From Lodderomyces elongisporus (lineage: Eukaryota; Ascomycota; Pichiomycetes; Serinales; Debaryomycetaceae), in contig NC_083680.1 in assembly GCF_030384665.1 (NCBI RefSeq), positions 1-64,000 of the forward strand: DNA of 64,000 nt, in the 5' to 3' direction. A program made the position numbers and the translations under genes. Positions 47,854 through 59,300 of the stretch are shown piece after piece (within the stretch, counting starts at the first letter, position 1; each line of letters starts with the position of its first letter). Under the pieces are notes generated by a model, which saw nothing but the letters and a program-made list of their open reading frames with translations, was not told the DNA's origin and searched no databases.

Positions 47854-50676
47854 GACAGCTCCAATTTTTTCCCAAAGCTGTAAAGCATCTCCTATCTACC
47901 CTAGCTTACACTTTTATTTACCATTATATCTATATGATTCCGAAGCTATGTACATAAAGTTCAAGACACGATAAAAAAATATGTGTGTGCGTGAAAAAGT
48001 TTGACCAAAAATGATCTGTTAAAGATGGTGAAGCTCTTTCTTGAACTAGTTGTTTTGGATGGATTGTACATGCTAAAGAATGAATTGATTATGAAGTTGA
48101 TGGGAAAAACTAGGGTATGAAGATGTTTATTACAAATTTGAAACGCAACTGTAATGACTCCCCACTTCGCTGCCCCCCAATATAACAATGATGATGATGA
48201 TGACGTGAAGATAATGAAGATTATGAAGATAATGAAGAATTTTTGGATAAATAAAAAGTGATTGTTGATAATTACTTGAGAATGCCCCCATAAACCCCCC
48301 CTCCCTCCCCCAGCTACCTCCTCCTCCTTTACTATATTTTTATTTTTCAAATTTAGTCTATTTTTTTTTATTACTTATATAAGTACTGTATATTTTTTTA
48401 ACTTTTAATACAATTTGCCCGTATTGATCAAATAGTCTGGTAATTGTGGTAGCAGTAGTAGCAACAGATAATTGTGCTTTATTAAGCAGAAAGAATGAGA
48501 GAATATTTTGATGCCATCATAATGACTGCCATTTGGTATTCACGAAAAATACTTTATTTGCAATGCATGATTCGTATATTTGTTCTATATACATGTTTCC
48601 CAGAAGATTTTTCTTTTTCTTTTTTTCTTGGAAAGGGTCTCTTGGCTGCTAGATTTGAGACCTTGCAAAAATATCAAAACTTTTCATCAAACCTCCTTTT
48701 TCACATCATCAAACTTTATGCACTTGAACTAATTGAACTACCAATTTGCATTCTAAGCCTCATTTTTGCAGCAACCAAAAAAAAGAAAAAAAAGAGTCAT
48801 AAATCTGGAAACAACTTGTTGTATTGAGTGCATTGACCTTACTGGCTAGAGAACCGGGCTACTGTCTGCGTGATGAAATTTCATTACGGTTATTAGCTCG
48901 CGCACACCACTTTTTATTTTAAGCCACCAACTATTGTTTTTCATTTTCTCACTATTTTTCTAAAGAAAATTTAATTGCTGGATTTGTAATGCATAAATAC
49001 ATTTATTATTGATAGTCAATTAAGAACACATTAATGGAAGCTGAAAAGAAAAACAATACCTTGTCAATTAATGTAACATCATGGAAACAAAGACAGAGGT
49101 TATGGATCATATAGCTTAGTGGAGAGATGGGCCCCGTGCGTTAAAGGCACTTTCCAAAAAAAAAACAATAAAATAATGGTCATATTTGTTTAGTGTCTGT
49201 AAAAAAAATATGTCAATTTCCATTTTTTAATTGATTGTTGAACAAAGAAAAGGCACCAATTAAGCTATGAAGCATTTATTGTAATGTACTAATAGTGGCA
49301 TTAGTAATAATAATATACTTTGACACAGTGTCATACAACATATTGTCTTTTCTCATAAATTTTATCACCACCAGTGCAAGATATTCAACGAGGAGGGAAA
49401 GTATTCATTTGTATTGAACCTACTCCCCCTCCTCCCATCTCATCTTACCATGAATGGCAACATAACCCTCTAAGTTCTATTTAAAAATTACTGTGTCTTC
49501 TTTATGAACTTCTTCATCAATAAACATTCATTAACTATTCGTAACTTCAATCGCATCAAATGAAACACTACAAATTGTGTAGAAGCTATTGGAAATGTAT
49601 TAACCTCAGTTGCATTATCAGATGAATCCAACAAAAAACTTAATTAAAAAAAAAAATTAAATTTTTTTTTTTTTTTAAAATTCTCATCAGTTGAATGCAG
49701 ACATTTTTTTCTTTCTTTCTTCTTCTTTCATTCATTTTCTCTATCTCTGACACCCTCATCATCCCATTCAAAGCCACCGGGGACATAATAAAATAAAATC
49801 AACAACAACAGAAACAAACAATTTAGTTTTTTCAAAAAAAAAAAAAAAGAATTGTGCCCTATGCATATTTTAAATACAAAAATTCCCAATCAGCTATTCG
49901 TCAACCTCCGCTTTTATTGTACTGTAAAGCTTTACCGAACTTTAGGTTATGAAAACAATTAAGCAAAGCCTAGTATAACCCAAGCTAGTTTGTGCTTCGG
50001 TTTTTTTTTTCTTTGTTTTTTTCTTTGTTTTTTATATACATTTTTTTTTTGTCTGATATAACTTCACGGCTCAAAATGATCAATACAAAACAAACGTATC
50101 CCAATATGCAAACAATAACACAAATAACATGTCTTTGCCTGCTCAGCTATGTCTATATATATATCCCTGAAAAGTATCTTCAATTCTTCCTTTCTGTATT
50201 TCCCTAATTTCCCTTTCCTCTTGGATTGTTTGAAACAAAACTAAAAATTCAAATTTTATTTTTCAACATTAGCACCACCTTGACCACCACCACCAATACC
50301 TTTTGTTTGGTTCCTTTTCCTTGTTCCAATTCACTTTTCCAAATTTGGGTTCAAGCATCACTTAGCGGACCAAGAAAAGAAAAAACACCCCGTTAATCTT
50401 TACTTACCACACCCTGCCAAGTAATTTAGTGGAGAGAAAAAAAAATAATTACGAGAGTGACAGAAGTCTTGGCACCAAGAATATAACATTTCATATATCC
50501 GATACATATAAATATACATATACGTATACATATACAGATATATATATATATATCAGGAACTTAAATTTAGACAAAAAGCTCCTAATTTTCACTACACAAG
50601 CTTGACTTTTTTATTTTCCCCCTCACTTACACCCAACCGCAACCCCAACCAAAATTTCAAAACCACTTTATACAAG
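47854..50676. other. 2.8-kb gene-free region between the two FET3-type genes
   Basis: This contains the copy-1 terminator and copy-2 promoter. Features seen: gatgatgatgac and gataatgaagat iterations (about 48189-48239), a C-rich stretch (about 48290-48310), AT-rich runs near 49645-49680, ccaat at about 49886, and a TATA-rich block (about 50497-50553) some 130 bp before copy 2. A stretch near 49098-49152 looked briefly tRNA-like but does not fold convincingly. No gene was recognised. Confidence 0.55.
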
Positions 50677-52554
50677 ATGAGATTGTTTTCGCTCTTGTCA
50701 GTGTTGTTTTTCGCAACCTTTATTTCTGCAGAGACTCATACATGGTGGTTCAACACAACATGGGTAGATGCTAACCCTGATGGTGTTTATCCACGTAAGA
50801 TGATTGGTTTCAACAATACTTGGCCATTGCCTACACTTCGAGTTAAGAAAGGTGACAGAGTCCAATTATACTTGATCAACTCTTTTGAAACAGCCAACAC
50901 TACTTTGCATTTCCACGGTATGTTCCAACCAGGTTCAAGTCAAATGGATGGACCTCCATTTGTCAGTCAGTGTCCAATCCCTACTGGTGAGACATTCTTG
51001 TACAATTTCACTGTTGGTGACCAAGTCGGTTCTTATTGGTACCACTCACACACCTCAGGACAATACGGCGATGGTATGAGAGGTATCTTCATCATTGAAG
51101 ATGACGATTTTCCATACGACTACGATGAAGAGGTTGTCTTGTCATTGAGTGAACATTACCACGACACTTCAGATGAATTGATGCCTTCGTTCTTGTCTAG
51201 ATTTAACCCAACAGGTGCTGAACCAATCATCGACAACATCTTGTTCAACGAAACCAGAAATGCTACTTGGAAAGTTGAACCAAACAAGACGTATTTGTTG
51301 AGAATCGTCAACACTGGTAGATTTGTTTCGCAATATATATGGATGGAGGACCACGACATGACTGTGGTTGAAGTTGATGGTGTATATGTCGAGAAAAACA
51401 CCACCAGCATGCTTTACATCACAATTGCACAGAGATACACTGTTTTGGTCACCACCAAGAACTCAACTGACAAGAACTTTGCATTTATGAACAAAGTTGA
51501 CGACACCATGTTGGATACCATCCCCGACGATTTGCAATTGAACGGTACCAATTACATTGTTTATAACGAGACTCTTTTCGACGAGTCCAAGCCAGAGCAG
51601 TACTATGTCGACTCCATCGATGACTTTTTGGATGATTTCTACTTGAAGCCACTTTCAAAAGAAAAGTTGCTCGATGATGCTGACTACCAAATCACACTTG
51701 AGGTGCAAATGGACAACCTTGGCAACGGTGTTAATTACGCCTTCTTCAACAACATCACTTACACTACACCAAAGGTCCCAACCTTGCACACTGTCTTGTC
51801 AGCTGGTGAAGCTGCCACCAACGAGTTAATTTACGGTACAAACACAAACACATTTGTGTTGGAAGAAGACGAAGTCGTCGATATCGTATTGAACAACTTG
51901 GATACCGGTACCCATCCTTTCCATTTGCACGGACACGTTTTCCAAGTGATTGAAAGAGGTCCTGCTAGAGATGACGACCAGTCACCATTGAGCTTCAATG
52001 CCAGCGATCATGCTGAATGGCCAGAGTACCCAATGATGAGAGATACTGTTTATGTTCGTCCACAATCGTACTTTGTCATTAGATTCAAAGCTGACAACCC
52101 TGGTGTTTGGTTCTTCCACTGTCACATTGAATGGCATTTGGACCAAGGTTTGGCCATTGTATTGGTTGAAAACCCTGCAGCAATTTCAAGCAACTCATCC
52201 CAACAATTGACCCAAAATCACATTGACATTTGTGAGAAAGTTGGCGTTCCATACAAAGGTAATGCTGCTGCTAATGCTGACAATTACTTGGACTTGACTG
52301 GCCAAAACGTTCAACAAAAGAGATTACCAACTGGATTCACTGCTAAAGGTATTGTTGCCTTGGTGTTTTCTTGTGTTGCCGGTGTTCTTGGATTGGCTGC
52401 TATTGCATTCTACGGTATGCAAGACATCAAGGATGTCGAGGAAAGAGTTGCCAAGGATTTGATGGTCGACCTTGATGACGTAAATGATGATAGTGTTGAA
52501 GAAATTGTCGAAACTGGATCATCCAACGGCGTCACTGGCAAACTTAGCCATTAA
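50677..52554 (+). CDS. FET3-type multicopper ferroxidase, copy 2
   Basis: This is a 625-residue paralogue of the preceding gene with the same architecture: signal peptide MRLFSLLSVLFFATFISA, copper motifs HFHG, YWYHSHT, HPFHLHGH and HCHIEWHL, iron-site Glu in SEHYHD, and a C-terminal membrane helix with cytosolic tail. DDTMLDTIPDDL is closer to the S. cerevisiae Fet3 text than the copy-1 equivalent. ATG 50677 is chosen because it starts the signal peptide; the frame is open upstream but only from TTG. The membrane helix and several core segments are almost identical to copy 1 at DNA level, while the signal peptides and tails differ. Confidence 0.92.
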   Translation: MRLFSLLSVLFFATFISAETHTWWFNTTWVDANPDGVYPRKMIGFNNTWPLPTLRVKKGDRVQLYLINSFETANTTLHFHGMFQPGSSQMDGPPFVSQCPIPTGETFLYNFTVGDQVGSYWYHSHTSGQYGDGMRGIFIIEDDDFPYDYDEEVVLSLSEHYHDTSDELMPSFLSRFNPTGAEPIIDNILFNETRNATWKVEPNKTYLLRIVNTGRFVSQYIWMEDHDMTVVEVDGVYVEKNTTSMLYITIAQRYTVLVTTKNSTDKNFAFMNKVDDTMLDTIPDDLQLNGTNYIVYNETLFDESKPEQYYVDSIDDFLDDFYLKPLSKEKLLDDADYQITLEVQMDNLGNGVNYAFFNNITYTTPKVPTLHTVLSAGEAATNELIYGTNTNTFVLEEDEVVDIVLNNLDTGTHPFHLHGHVFQVIERGPARDDDQSPLSFNASDHAEWPEYPMMRDTVYVRPQSYFVIRFKADNPGVWFFHCHIEWHLDQGLAIVLVENPAAISSNSSQQLTQNHIDICEKVGVPYKGNAAANADNYLDLTGQNVQQKRLPTGFTAKGIVALVFSCVAGVLGLAAIAFYGMQDIKDVEERVAKDLMVDLDDVNDDSVEEIVETGSSNGVTGKLSH

Positions 52555-53618
52555 AGCTGTCAAAGTGATCAATAAAAGAATCATATATCAACCCACAAAG
52601 CAACTCACCAATCAACCAACTCACCAACCAAACAACCAACCACCATTTGTAATAAAGCCTAGTTGCATTAGAACATGATTGAAATTATTTATTATTTCAA
52701 AAGTTTAGATTGAAAAAAGTTGTGTGTGTAAGTGGAGAGGACATTGAAAAATTGGAAAATAAAGTCCTTTTTCCACTTCGTGAAACAAACTCAAGAAAGA
52801 TAAATAATTTCACATCTATAATGTTGCCAGGTTCAAGTAAAACAAAAACAGGTTGTTTTAATGAAGATAATGACCCACACCCCTCATTCACAACTTCACA
52901 ACTCCCATCTACCACTAAACATCCACCGATCCGCTTGATAAAAGCAATCACCCCTCCGCCCCGATCTCCCTTATTTTATACACCTATTTTCTCCCTTCTA
53001 AACTTTGAGAGCAAAATTTGAAGCTCTCATCCAAGTTTAATTTTTTTTTGTTTCCATCACCAAGATAATTGGTGAATTTTGTTATAACCATTCTATTTTT
53101 TATTATATTTTATTATTACGTATGTTATTTTTTTTTCAACAGCGTTTGTGTTTAGAGTTATAGTTATAGATATTAATGCCCGGTCTATATTAATCAATTT
53201 CTTCTTTTTTTTTTTCTTATTATTGTTCATTCATTTGAATGCTTGTTAGTCACTTTATGAATTGCGTCGTTGACTTTGGCTCTTCTTGTACTAGGGTAGT
53301 TTCTTGAGTGATATGGTGCGAACTACATAGTGTCTGGTTCCTCTCTCTTTCTCTTTTTTTTGTCTTCTTTTTTTTTCTTTCCCTCTCCCTATCTTTTTAC
53401 AAAATATAGGTTGTATTGTAAGTCACACAAAGTTCTGGATTTGGAACGGAACTTTGACGATTACGTTCACCAAGATTTTATTGAGTACCATCACTTGTAC
53501 CTCTCTCGCAAAAAAGAAAGTTGAAATTCAAAATAGATTATCAACTGCCAATTCCCACCACTTTCTTTACTAGCAAGGGGAAAACCAAAAGAAAAAAAAG
53601 AGAGAGAGAGAGAAAGAA
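52555..53618. other. Intergenic region before APM3, with an exon-like short frame
   Basis: This 1.06-kb spacer begins with an accaaccaac-type iteration (about 52598-52645). A frame ending at TGA 53522-53524 contains coding-like text (HKVLDLERNFDDYVHQDFIE) preceded by a pyrimidine-rich tract and atatag at about 53405-53410, resembling the end of an intron. I found no matching first exon with an ATG, so no gene is called. Confidence 0.4.
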
Positions 53619-55166
53619 ATGATTGATGCGTTGTACATTTCCGATGCCGCACATTCTCTAGTATATGAATATTCCAGCAAGCTATTAGTGCCCAGCTTCA
53701 AATCTTTATTGCACAAGATTTATGATTTGGATGCTACATCAACAGGCTTCGATAACACTACAACATCAGCCACAAATAAAAGTTTACCATCTACAATTGC
53801 ACTTAATGCCAAGTACGACCTTATTATTTATAGACAAAACTCTTTATCGTTTGTTCTACTATGTTCAAAGGACGATGTTGGAGTAAAAATAACGAGTTCC
53901 TCAGCGAATCCATTGCTTCCAAATACATTTATTGAGCGACTTATAGAGACTTTGGAAGAATTTTTTGGCGAGCTCAGTAGCTCTAAAATCAGCAATCATA
54001 ATGATGTCGTAACATTGATCCTCTACCAGATGCTCGACGATGGGTCTCCAAATATCACGGATTTCAATAAATTGAGGGATTTGGTCAAGCACAACTCATT
54101 GCTCACAAAGATTTTAAACGAGGCACAGAGAACAACTGGGTATAATCAAAGCAATACGGGACAAGCCTTTTCGAATGATATACCTTGGAGAAGAGCCGAT
54201 GTGAGACATACGAGCAATGAGATGTATGTTGATGTCATTGAGACTGTTAGTTTATTGATCAAACCCATAGTCAAAAGAAACAAAGTTGAACATTTTGATT
54301 CTGCATTCTACTCAAGCAAGAACGACAGTCTGGTGGACAACTATATATTGAACGGTCATATTGATGGAAGAATTGATTTCTTGTGCCACTTGACGGGTGT
54401 TCCCACGCTTGAGTTAATTCTCAACAAAGTTGGGGCACATCTAGAGCTACCGAGCTTGCATCGATGCGTGAACTATGATCTCTTTAGAGAACGCAGAGGC
54501 GTGCTTTCATTTATACCTCCAGATGGTAAGACTACGTTGATGAAGTATGATGTTGACTTGAATCAGATGCAGAGCTATAAGGAAAAAATGAACCTCATCA
54601 AACTTGGTACAATTGACGTTCAATTTGTGACCAATGAATCTTCGTCGGATTTTGAGATAAAGATTTTCCCAGCTCAAATGATTAATAAAGTTGAATTTGT
54701 GAAAATAAAAATAGTTTGTGCTGATTCAAACGACCAAGTTAAAGTGAATCGAATTACACATGGTGATTTTCAAAACAAGATAAACAGAAAACACGAATGG
54801 AGCATTAGAGAAATTAAAAAAAATGTAGTACCAACATTGAGTGGCTCAATTGTGACAGATGCCGATAATGATGACGAACAGGAAAACGGAAAAGAGGTAC
54901 AAGAGAAAGAAATTGCAGGAGGAAGAGAAAGAGAAAGAGAAAGAGAAAAACAGAACCACAAAAATGAAGATGAAGCTATAGCAACATCCCGTCATAAAGC
55001 TCCTTTGTATTTGGAAGTTGAATATTGTCACAAAGGGTCAGTACCCAGTGGTCTCAAAGTTGAGAGTTTAAAGATTAAAAGCGCAAGAGGGTTGGGTGAG
55101 AATGTTAAGCCTTTCAAAGGTGTAAAATATATTACAAACTCAGGTCATTATATAGTTCGATCGTGA
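53619..55166 (+). CDS. APM3: APM3, mu subunit of the AP-3 adaptor complex
   Basis: This 515-residue medium chain of AP-3 sorts cargo such as alkaline phosphatase and vacuolar SNAREs from Golgi to vacuole. An N-terminal longin-type domain (MIDALYISDAAHSLVYEY) is followed by the mu-homology domain beginning around DIPWRRADVRHTSNEMYVDV. Then comes NGHIDGRIDFLCHLTGVPTL, typical of mu chains, and the end is KGVKYITNSGHYIVRS. An insertion (about residues 425-455) is an Arg-Glu repeat encoded by agagaa iterations. Length is near yeast Apm3 (483). ATG 53619 follows an aga-rich leader. Converges on DPM2. Confidence 0.88.
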   Translation: MIDALYISDAAHSLVYEYSSKLLVPSFKSLLHKIYDLDATSTGFDNTTTSATNKSLPSTIALNAKYDLIIYRQNSLSFVLLCSKDDVGVKITSSSANPLLPNTFIERLIETLEEFFGELSSSKISNHNDVVTLILYQMLDDGSPNITDFNKLRDLVKHNSLLTKILNEAQRTTGYNQSNTGQAFSNDIPWRRADVRHTSNEMYVDVIETVSLLIKPIVKRNKVEHFDSAFYSSKNDSLVDNYILNGHIDGRIDFLCHLTGVPTLELILNKVGAHLELPSLHRCVNYDLFRERRGVLSFIPPDGKTTLMKYDVDLNQMQSYKEKMNLIKLGTIDVQFVTNESSSDFEIKIFPAQMINKVEFVKIKIVCADSNDQVKVNRITHGDFQNKINRKHEWSIREIKKNVVPTLSGSIVTDADNDDEQENGKEVQEKEIAGGREREREREKQNHKNEDEAIATSRHKAPLYLEVEYCHKGSVPSGLKVESLKIKSARGLGENVKPFKGVKYITNSGHYIVRS

Positions 55167-55471
55167 ATAAAAGAGTGCAACAATAGATTAATCAAAGCGC
55201 AAAAAAAACAACAACAAAGTAGTACTTAAACATTTTTCACCAATTATTCTTAATCAGACCGGCTGCGTTGTCCTGAGTTGTGGTTAATATCAATTCAATT
55301 GCAATAAAAATTGATTTGAAAAAAGAAATAACAAGATCTTTCGCCAATACTCACTCAACCGGTTCTCTCTATGGCTTATTCTTCTTCTTCCTCCTCTTCT
55401 TCTTCTTCTTCCAAAAAAAAAAGAAAGTTCCTCATAGTTGAATTTCAATTGGTGTAAATCGCCATATCTCT

Positions 55472-55815
55472 TTATTGTGCCTTTTTCTTACTCTTTTGTT
55501 TCTGCAGATTCTTGATCAAGACTTTGCCAATGAATGTACCCACACCAAGTCCAGCAATTAGCAAAAGCAAGAATGGCAACTTAATTGCATAATCTCTTGG
55601 TAAGAAGAATTTGTTGATTGGTGACGCGTCATCAACAAAGGGGAGGACAAATACCCATGTTGTATAGTATGAAAATACAAAGGCAGCTACCGCGAGCATT
55701 CCAAGTCCTAGTAATTTATCGAGAGCCTAATGAATAGGTTAGCATATTAGACTTAGCTTTGATAGTAGAAGATAAGAAGTAGAATGTATTTTATTATTGT
55801 CTTGAAACATACCAT
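55472..55815 (-). CDS. DPM2: DPM2, dolichol-phosphate-mannose synthase regulatory subunit (spliced)
   Basis: This 85-residue ER membrane protein stabilises dolichol-phosphate-mannose synthase in N-glycan, GPI and O-mannose synthesis. Exon 1 is just the ATG (55815-55813). The intron 55812-55727 (86 bp) has GTATGT at the 5' end, TGCTAAC at 55744-55738 and AG at 55728-55727. Exon 2 runs 55726-55472 and gives MALDKLLGLGMLAVAAFVFS, YYTTWVFVLPFVDD, then FFLPRDYAIKLPF, a second helix and a KSKKKAQ tail. The YYTxWV...LPFxD and FLPRxYA signatures and the terminal KKAQ match metazoan DPM2 closely. Without splicing the frame would begin nine residues downstream at an internal Met and lose part of the first helix. 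Confidence 0.92.
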
Positions 55816-56350
55816 TGTGAGTTGTTGCGCCTCTGAAAAATTGGTGTTACCTTACTTTCTTTTTATACTTGTTTATTTCTTTCTTCGACTTCTAATCGTC
55901 ATTCTTGAAGAAATACGTGTTCTCGGATATTGACGTCAAAATCAAAAAGTGCTACCAATTAGGAGGGTGAGGGGGGGGGGGGGGGGGGTAGTGGAAAAAA
56001 AAAGAAAAGGAGGTGGAACATAGCCATGTACAGTAAATTAGAAGTCACACACTTATACTTGTACAAACTTACACACCTACAGATATATACACACACACTC
56101 ATTCTCAATTTTCAGCTGTAAACCAATAACTTTCAAAAAAGAAAGACTTAATTGTCAAAAATAGAGCCAAAAAAAAAGAAAACGATAATAACCAAGTGTT
56201 AGACCCTGCGGACGTACAGAACAAATCCTTGGACATAATTCATACGTTGTTGATCTCCTCGAAGAAACCCAAGAAAACTAAAAAAAAAAAAAATAAACAA
56301 CAAGAACGTACATTTTCTAATTTCCCATTAGCATTAACTTAGACCAGACA
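55816..56350. other. Divergent DPM2/SRO7 region with a G18 run
   Basis: This 535-bp shared upstream region contains a run of 18 G at 55971-55988, preceded by gagggtga, plus A-rich leaders toward both genes. No other gene was seen. Confidence 0.6.
55971..55988. repeat. Homopolymer G18
   Basis: Eighteen consecutive G residues stand alone in an AT-rich divergent promoter. Exact length may be unreliable or polymorphic. Confidence 0.9.
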
Positions 56351-59300
56351 ATGCCATTATTTTCCAAATCAAGAAAAGCACCACTATCATTAAATACACT
56401 CTCGAATGCATTAAAGACTCATGGCTCCAAGACACTATCGCCGGAGGAAGTGAATGCAAAATCCATTGATGTGTCAGTAATTAATCAAATTGGTATTCCA
56501 CCCGATTCCATCGAGGCTGTGGCGTACGACCCTATCCAATCCTTATTGGCAGTCTCAACAAAAAATAATGATGTACGTGTCTATGGCCAAATTAATGTGG
56601 AAGTAGTGTTTGAGTTCAACTTGAAGCACCCGATAACTTTCCTCAAGTTTGTTAAAGGTGTCTACTTACTTTGCGGATCGCCCGGATCAGGCCTCACAAT
56701 ACTATCGCTCCACTCCAAACAAATTTTGGGCAAGGCACTGTTTCCGGGAACCGTTACTGCAACCGAAAGTGATCCAGCTTTGGACTGGCTAATACTAGGG
56801 TTGGCAAATGGTAGTCTACTATTCTTTGACATTGATCGTAATAATTTAACACCATTCCGTATTGATAATTTACAGAAACGGGTGTTGCCCAAGGAGAAAA
56901 TGTCACCAGTCGTTTCGATAGAATGGCATCCTCGAGACATAGGGACCTTATTAGTTGCATACAATCAATGCGCGGTTGTTTACTCGCTTGTCTCGGCAGA
57001 AGTGAAGAGTGTTTTAGTTTACGAATTAACAAAACAAAATAGAGCATTTGAATACAGCACACATATTGCCAATGGTGGGAAAAAGAAGATATTTGGTAGC
57101 CAAAAGATGGTTAGACCATCTGTTGTTGAAGCTCATTTCCATCCAAATGGACTTCATGCAGTGACTATTCATGGTGATAATTCGATTGTGTTTTGGGATC
57201 TAGAAGGTGGTGTTATATTGGAGGCTAGAACGCTTTTTGAAACGCTGATACATAAAGAAGGTCCTCCATTGGAGATCCCCGAAGTTTTCAATCCTATTGT
57301 CACTGCCAAATGGGTTTGTGGAGAAGACCCAGAAAACACGAAATTACTTATTAGTGGTGGTGATCCCTCATCAACAAACCTGATCCACGTGTTGGATTTT
57401 GGCTATACCTTGAAATACTCGCTAACATCGCACGAAACTCAAGGTAAGTTTTACGCTACGCCACAAAACGGCCAGCGCAAGGTTCCAATTGACTTTTACC
57501 TCAAACCAGAAAATACTTTGGAGTTTATCAGGATTATACAACCAATAACCGAAAATGGATCACCTTATTTCCATTGCGGGCACAACCCTTCTTATTTATT
57601 ATTGGTGTCAAATTTGGGCAGAATATATTTTGTTCATTTTGCTGATAATGCAGGTGGTCAAGGTAGCTCTGACTTGGGCACTACGGTGTTGCCCACATCG
57701 ATGTCACTTATAAATCCTCCGTTGAGTTTCATTGATGTTAGACAAGTTGTTAGACTTGATTGGTATAGCATTATGTCGAGTCGAGCATCATCAGGAGGTG
57801 GGTATAAGGTGGCGCCTTTATTGCATGGTGGAGCTCCTGCATCTTTGGCAAATTTCCCTAAACCTATTGGGCAAAATGATTCTACTAGGAATATCATGAT
57901 TACTGGTCACGAAAACGGGTTGGTGAGGTTCATAGACGTGACAAAGGGAGAGCAGCTGGGCACTGAAAGCATTGTGCAAGTTGGTTTGAGAGAATCTCTT
58001 TATGATTATGATAACCCAAAGAATCTCCGAGTTTTACATGTCTCTTGCTCTTTCCAAAACCGGCAGTTATTGGTTGGATTGGCTACTGGAGAAGTGGTAA
58101 TTTGCAAGTTTGGCAAATTCAAAAATACTGGTAATGGGTCTAGTGCTGCACACAGGGATTATAGTTCCTGTCCCATGCAACATACCAATGGTTCTGCACT
58201 GATTTTGGATATCAGCAGCAGGATTTCAGGCACAATTACTCAATCTGCTTCGTTTGCACCAGTATTTTTACTCCGTTTAGACCCATCAGAGCAAATCTCT
58301 GTCCTCAAAATGAGCGATGCTGGATTTGCTGCCGTAGCTTACAAGTCAGGCCGTTTAGTTGTTTGTGATATCTCTAGAGGGCCAGCAGTGATTTTCAATT
58401 TGGCAAATGTCAGAGAGCACTTGGTATCAATAACTGGTAACTGCTACATCACAACATTGGAATTTGCCATCTTAGAATATGGAGAAGACGGTTACTCTTC
58501 ATTAATGTTGTTGGTGGGAACCAATTGTGGTGGCAATCTCCTTTATTTCAAAATCACACCAATGGGCAACGGTGGGTTTGAAGTTACGTTTGCAGACAAG
58601 TCGGCGCACCTCAACCACAGAAGCTCCGATGGGGGCGATGTTGAGGCGTCGAAATTGCTGCAATTGATACCAATTGAATCACAGTTTGGCTTATCCGCGG
58701 TTGCTAATCAAGAGAGGTTTAATCAACTTGCAAGTGGAATGCCAATTCCAGGTTTAGTAGTGACGATTTCTGATAGAGACATCCGTGTAATTAAGACACC
58801 AAAGACGAAACTTGCGCACAAAGTTTATGATGATTCGTGTTTAAAAGCAGCAGTTGTTAGTTACAAGGACAAAGGTGTCATGTTAGCAGTTTTGGTGAAA
58901 ACAGGATTCCTTAAACTTGTCTCTCTTCCAGCATTGCTGGAAATTGCATCTATAAAACTTCCTAAGGAGACGTTCCTGAAATTACAAGAGTCAATACAAT
59001 CAGGATTGGCCAATGACTCTAACTTGTTGGCCTCGGGGGAAATGTATCTAAGATTGTCTCAAACCGAATTTGTTTGTGCTTCTGCATATGAAAAGCTGCG
59101 ATTCAAGGGAAATGCAGATACAGATAGGTTGTTCAATCCGGACTTGATTATACCACCACGTCCTGCTGGAAGTACATTATCGTGGGCTAAAGGTCAAATA
59201 CGCTATTGTAGTGTGGACGACTTGGCCATGCTTATAGCTGGTCCTAATCGAAAAGCACCCAAGACGGAAGAGTCTAAATTGGCACATAATATAAGTCCCG

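Noticed and set aside
49098..49152. Sequence with a tRNA-like look (cttagtggagag and a following GC-rich stretch)
   Set aside because: No credible acceptor stem, anticodon arm or T-loop box could be formed by eye.
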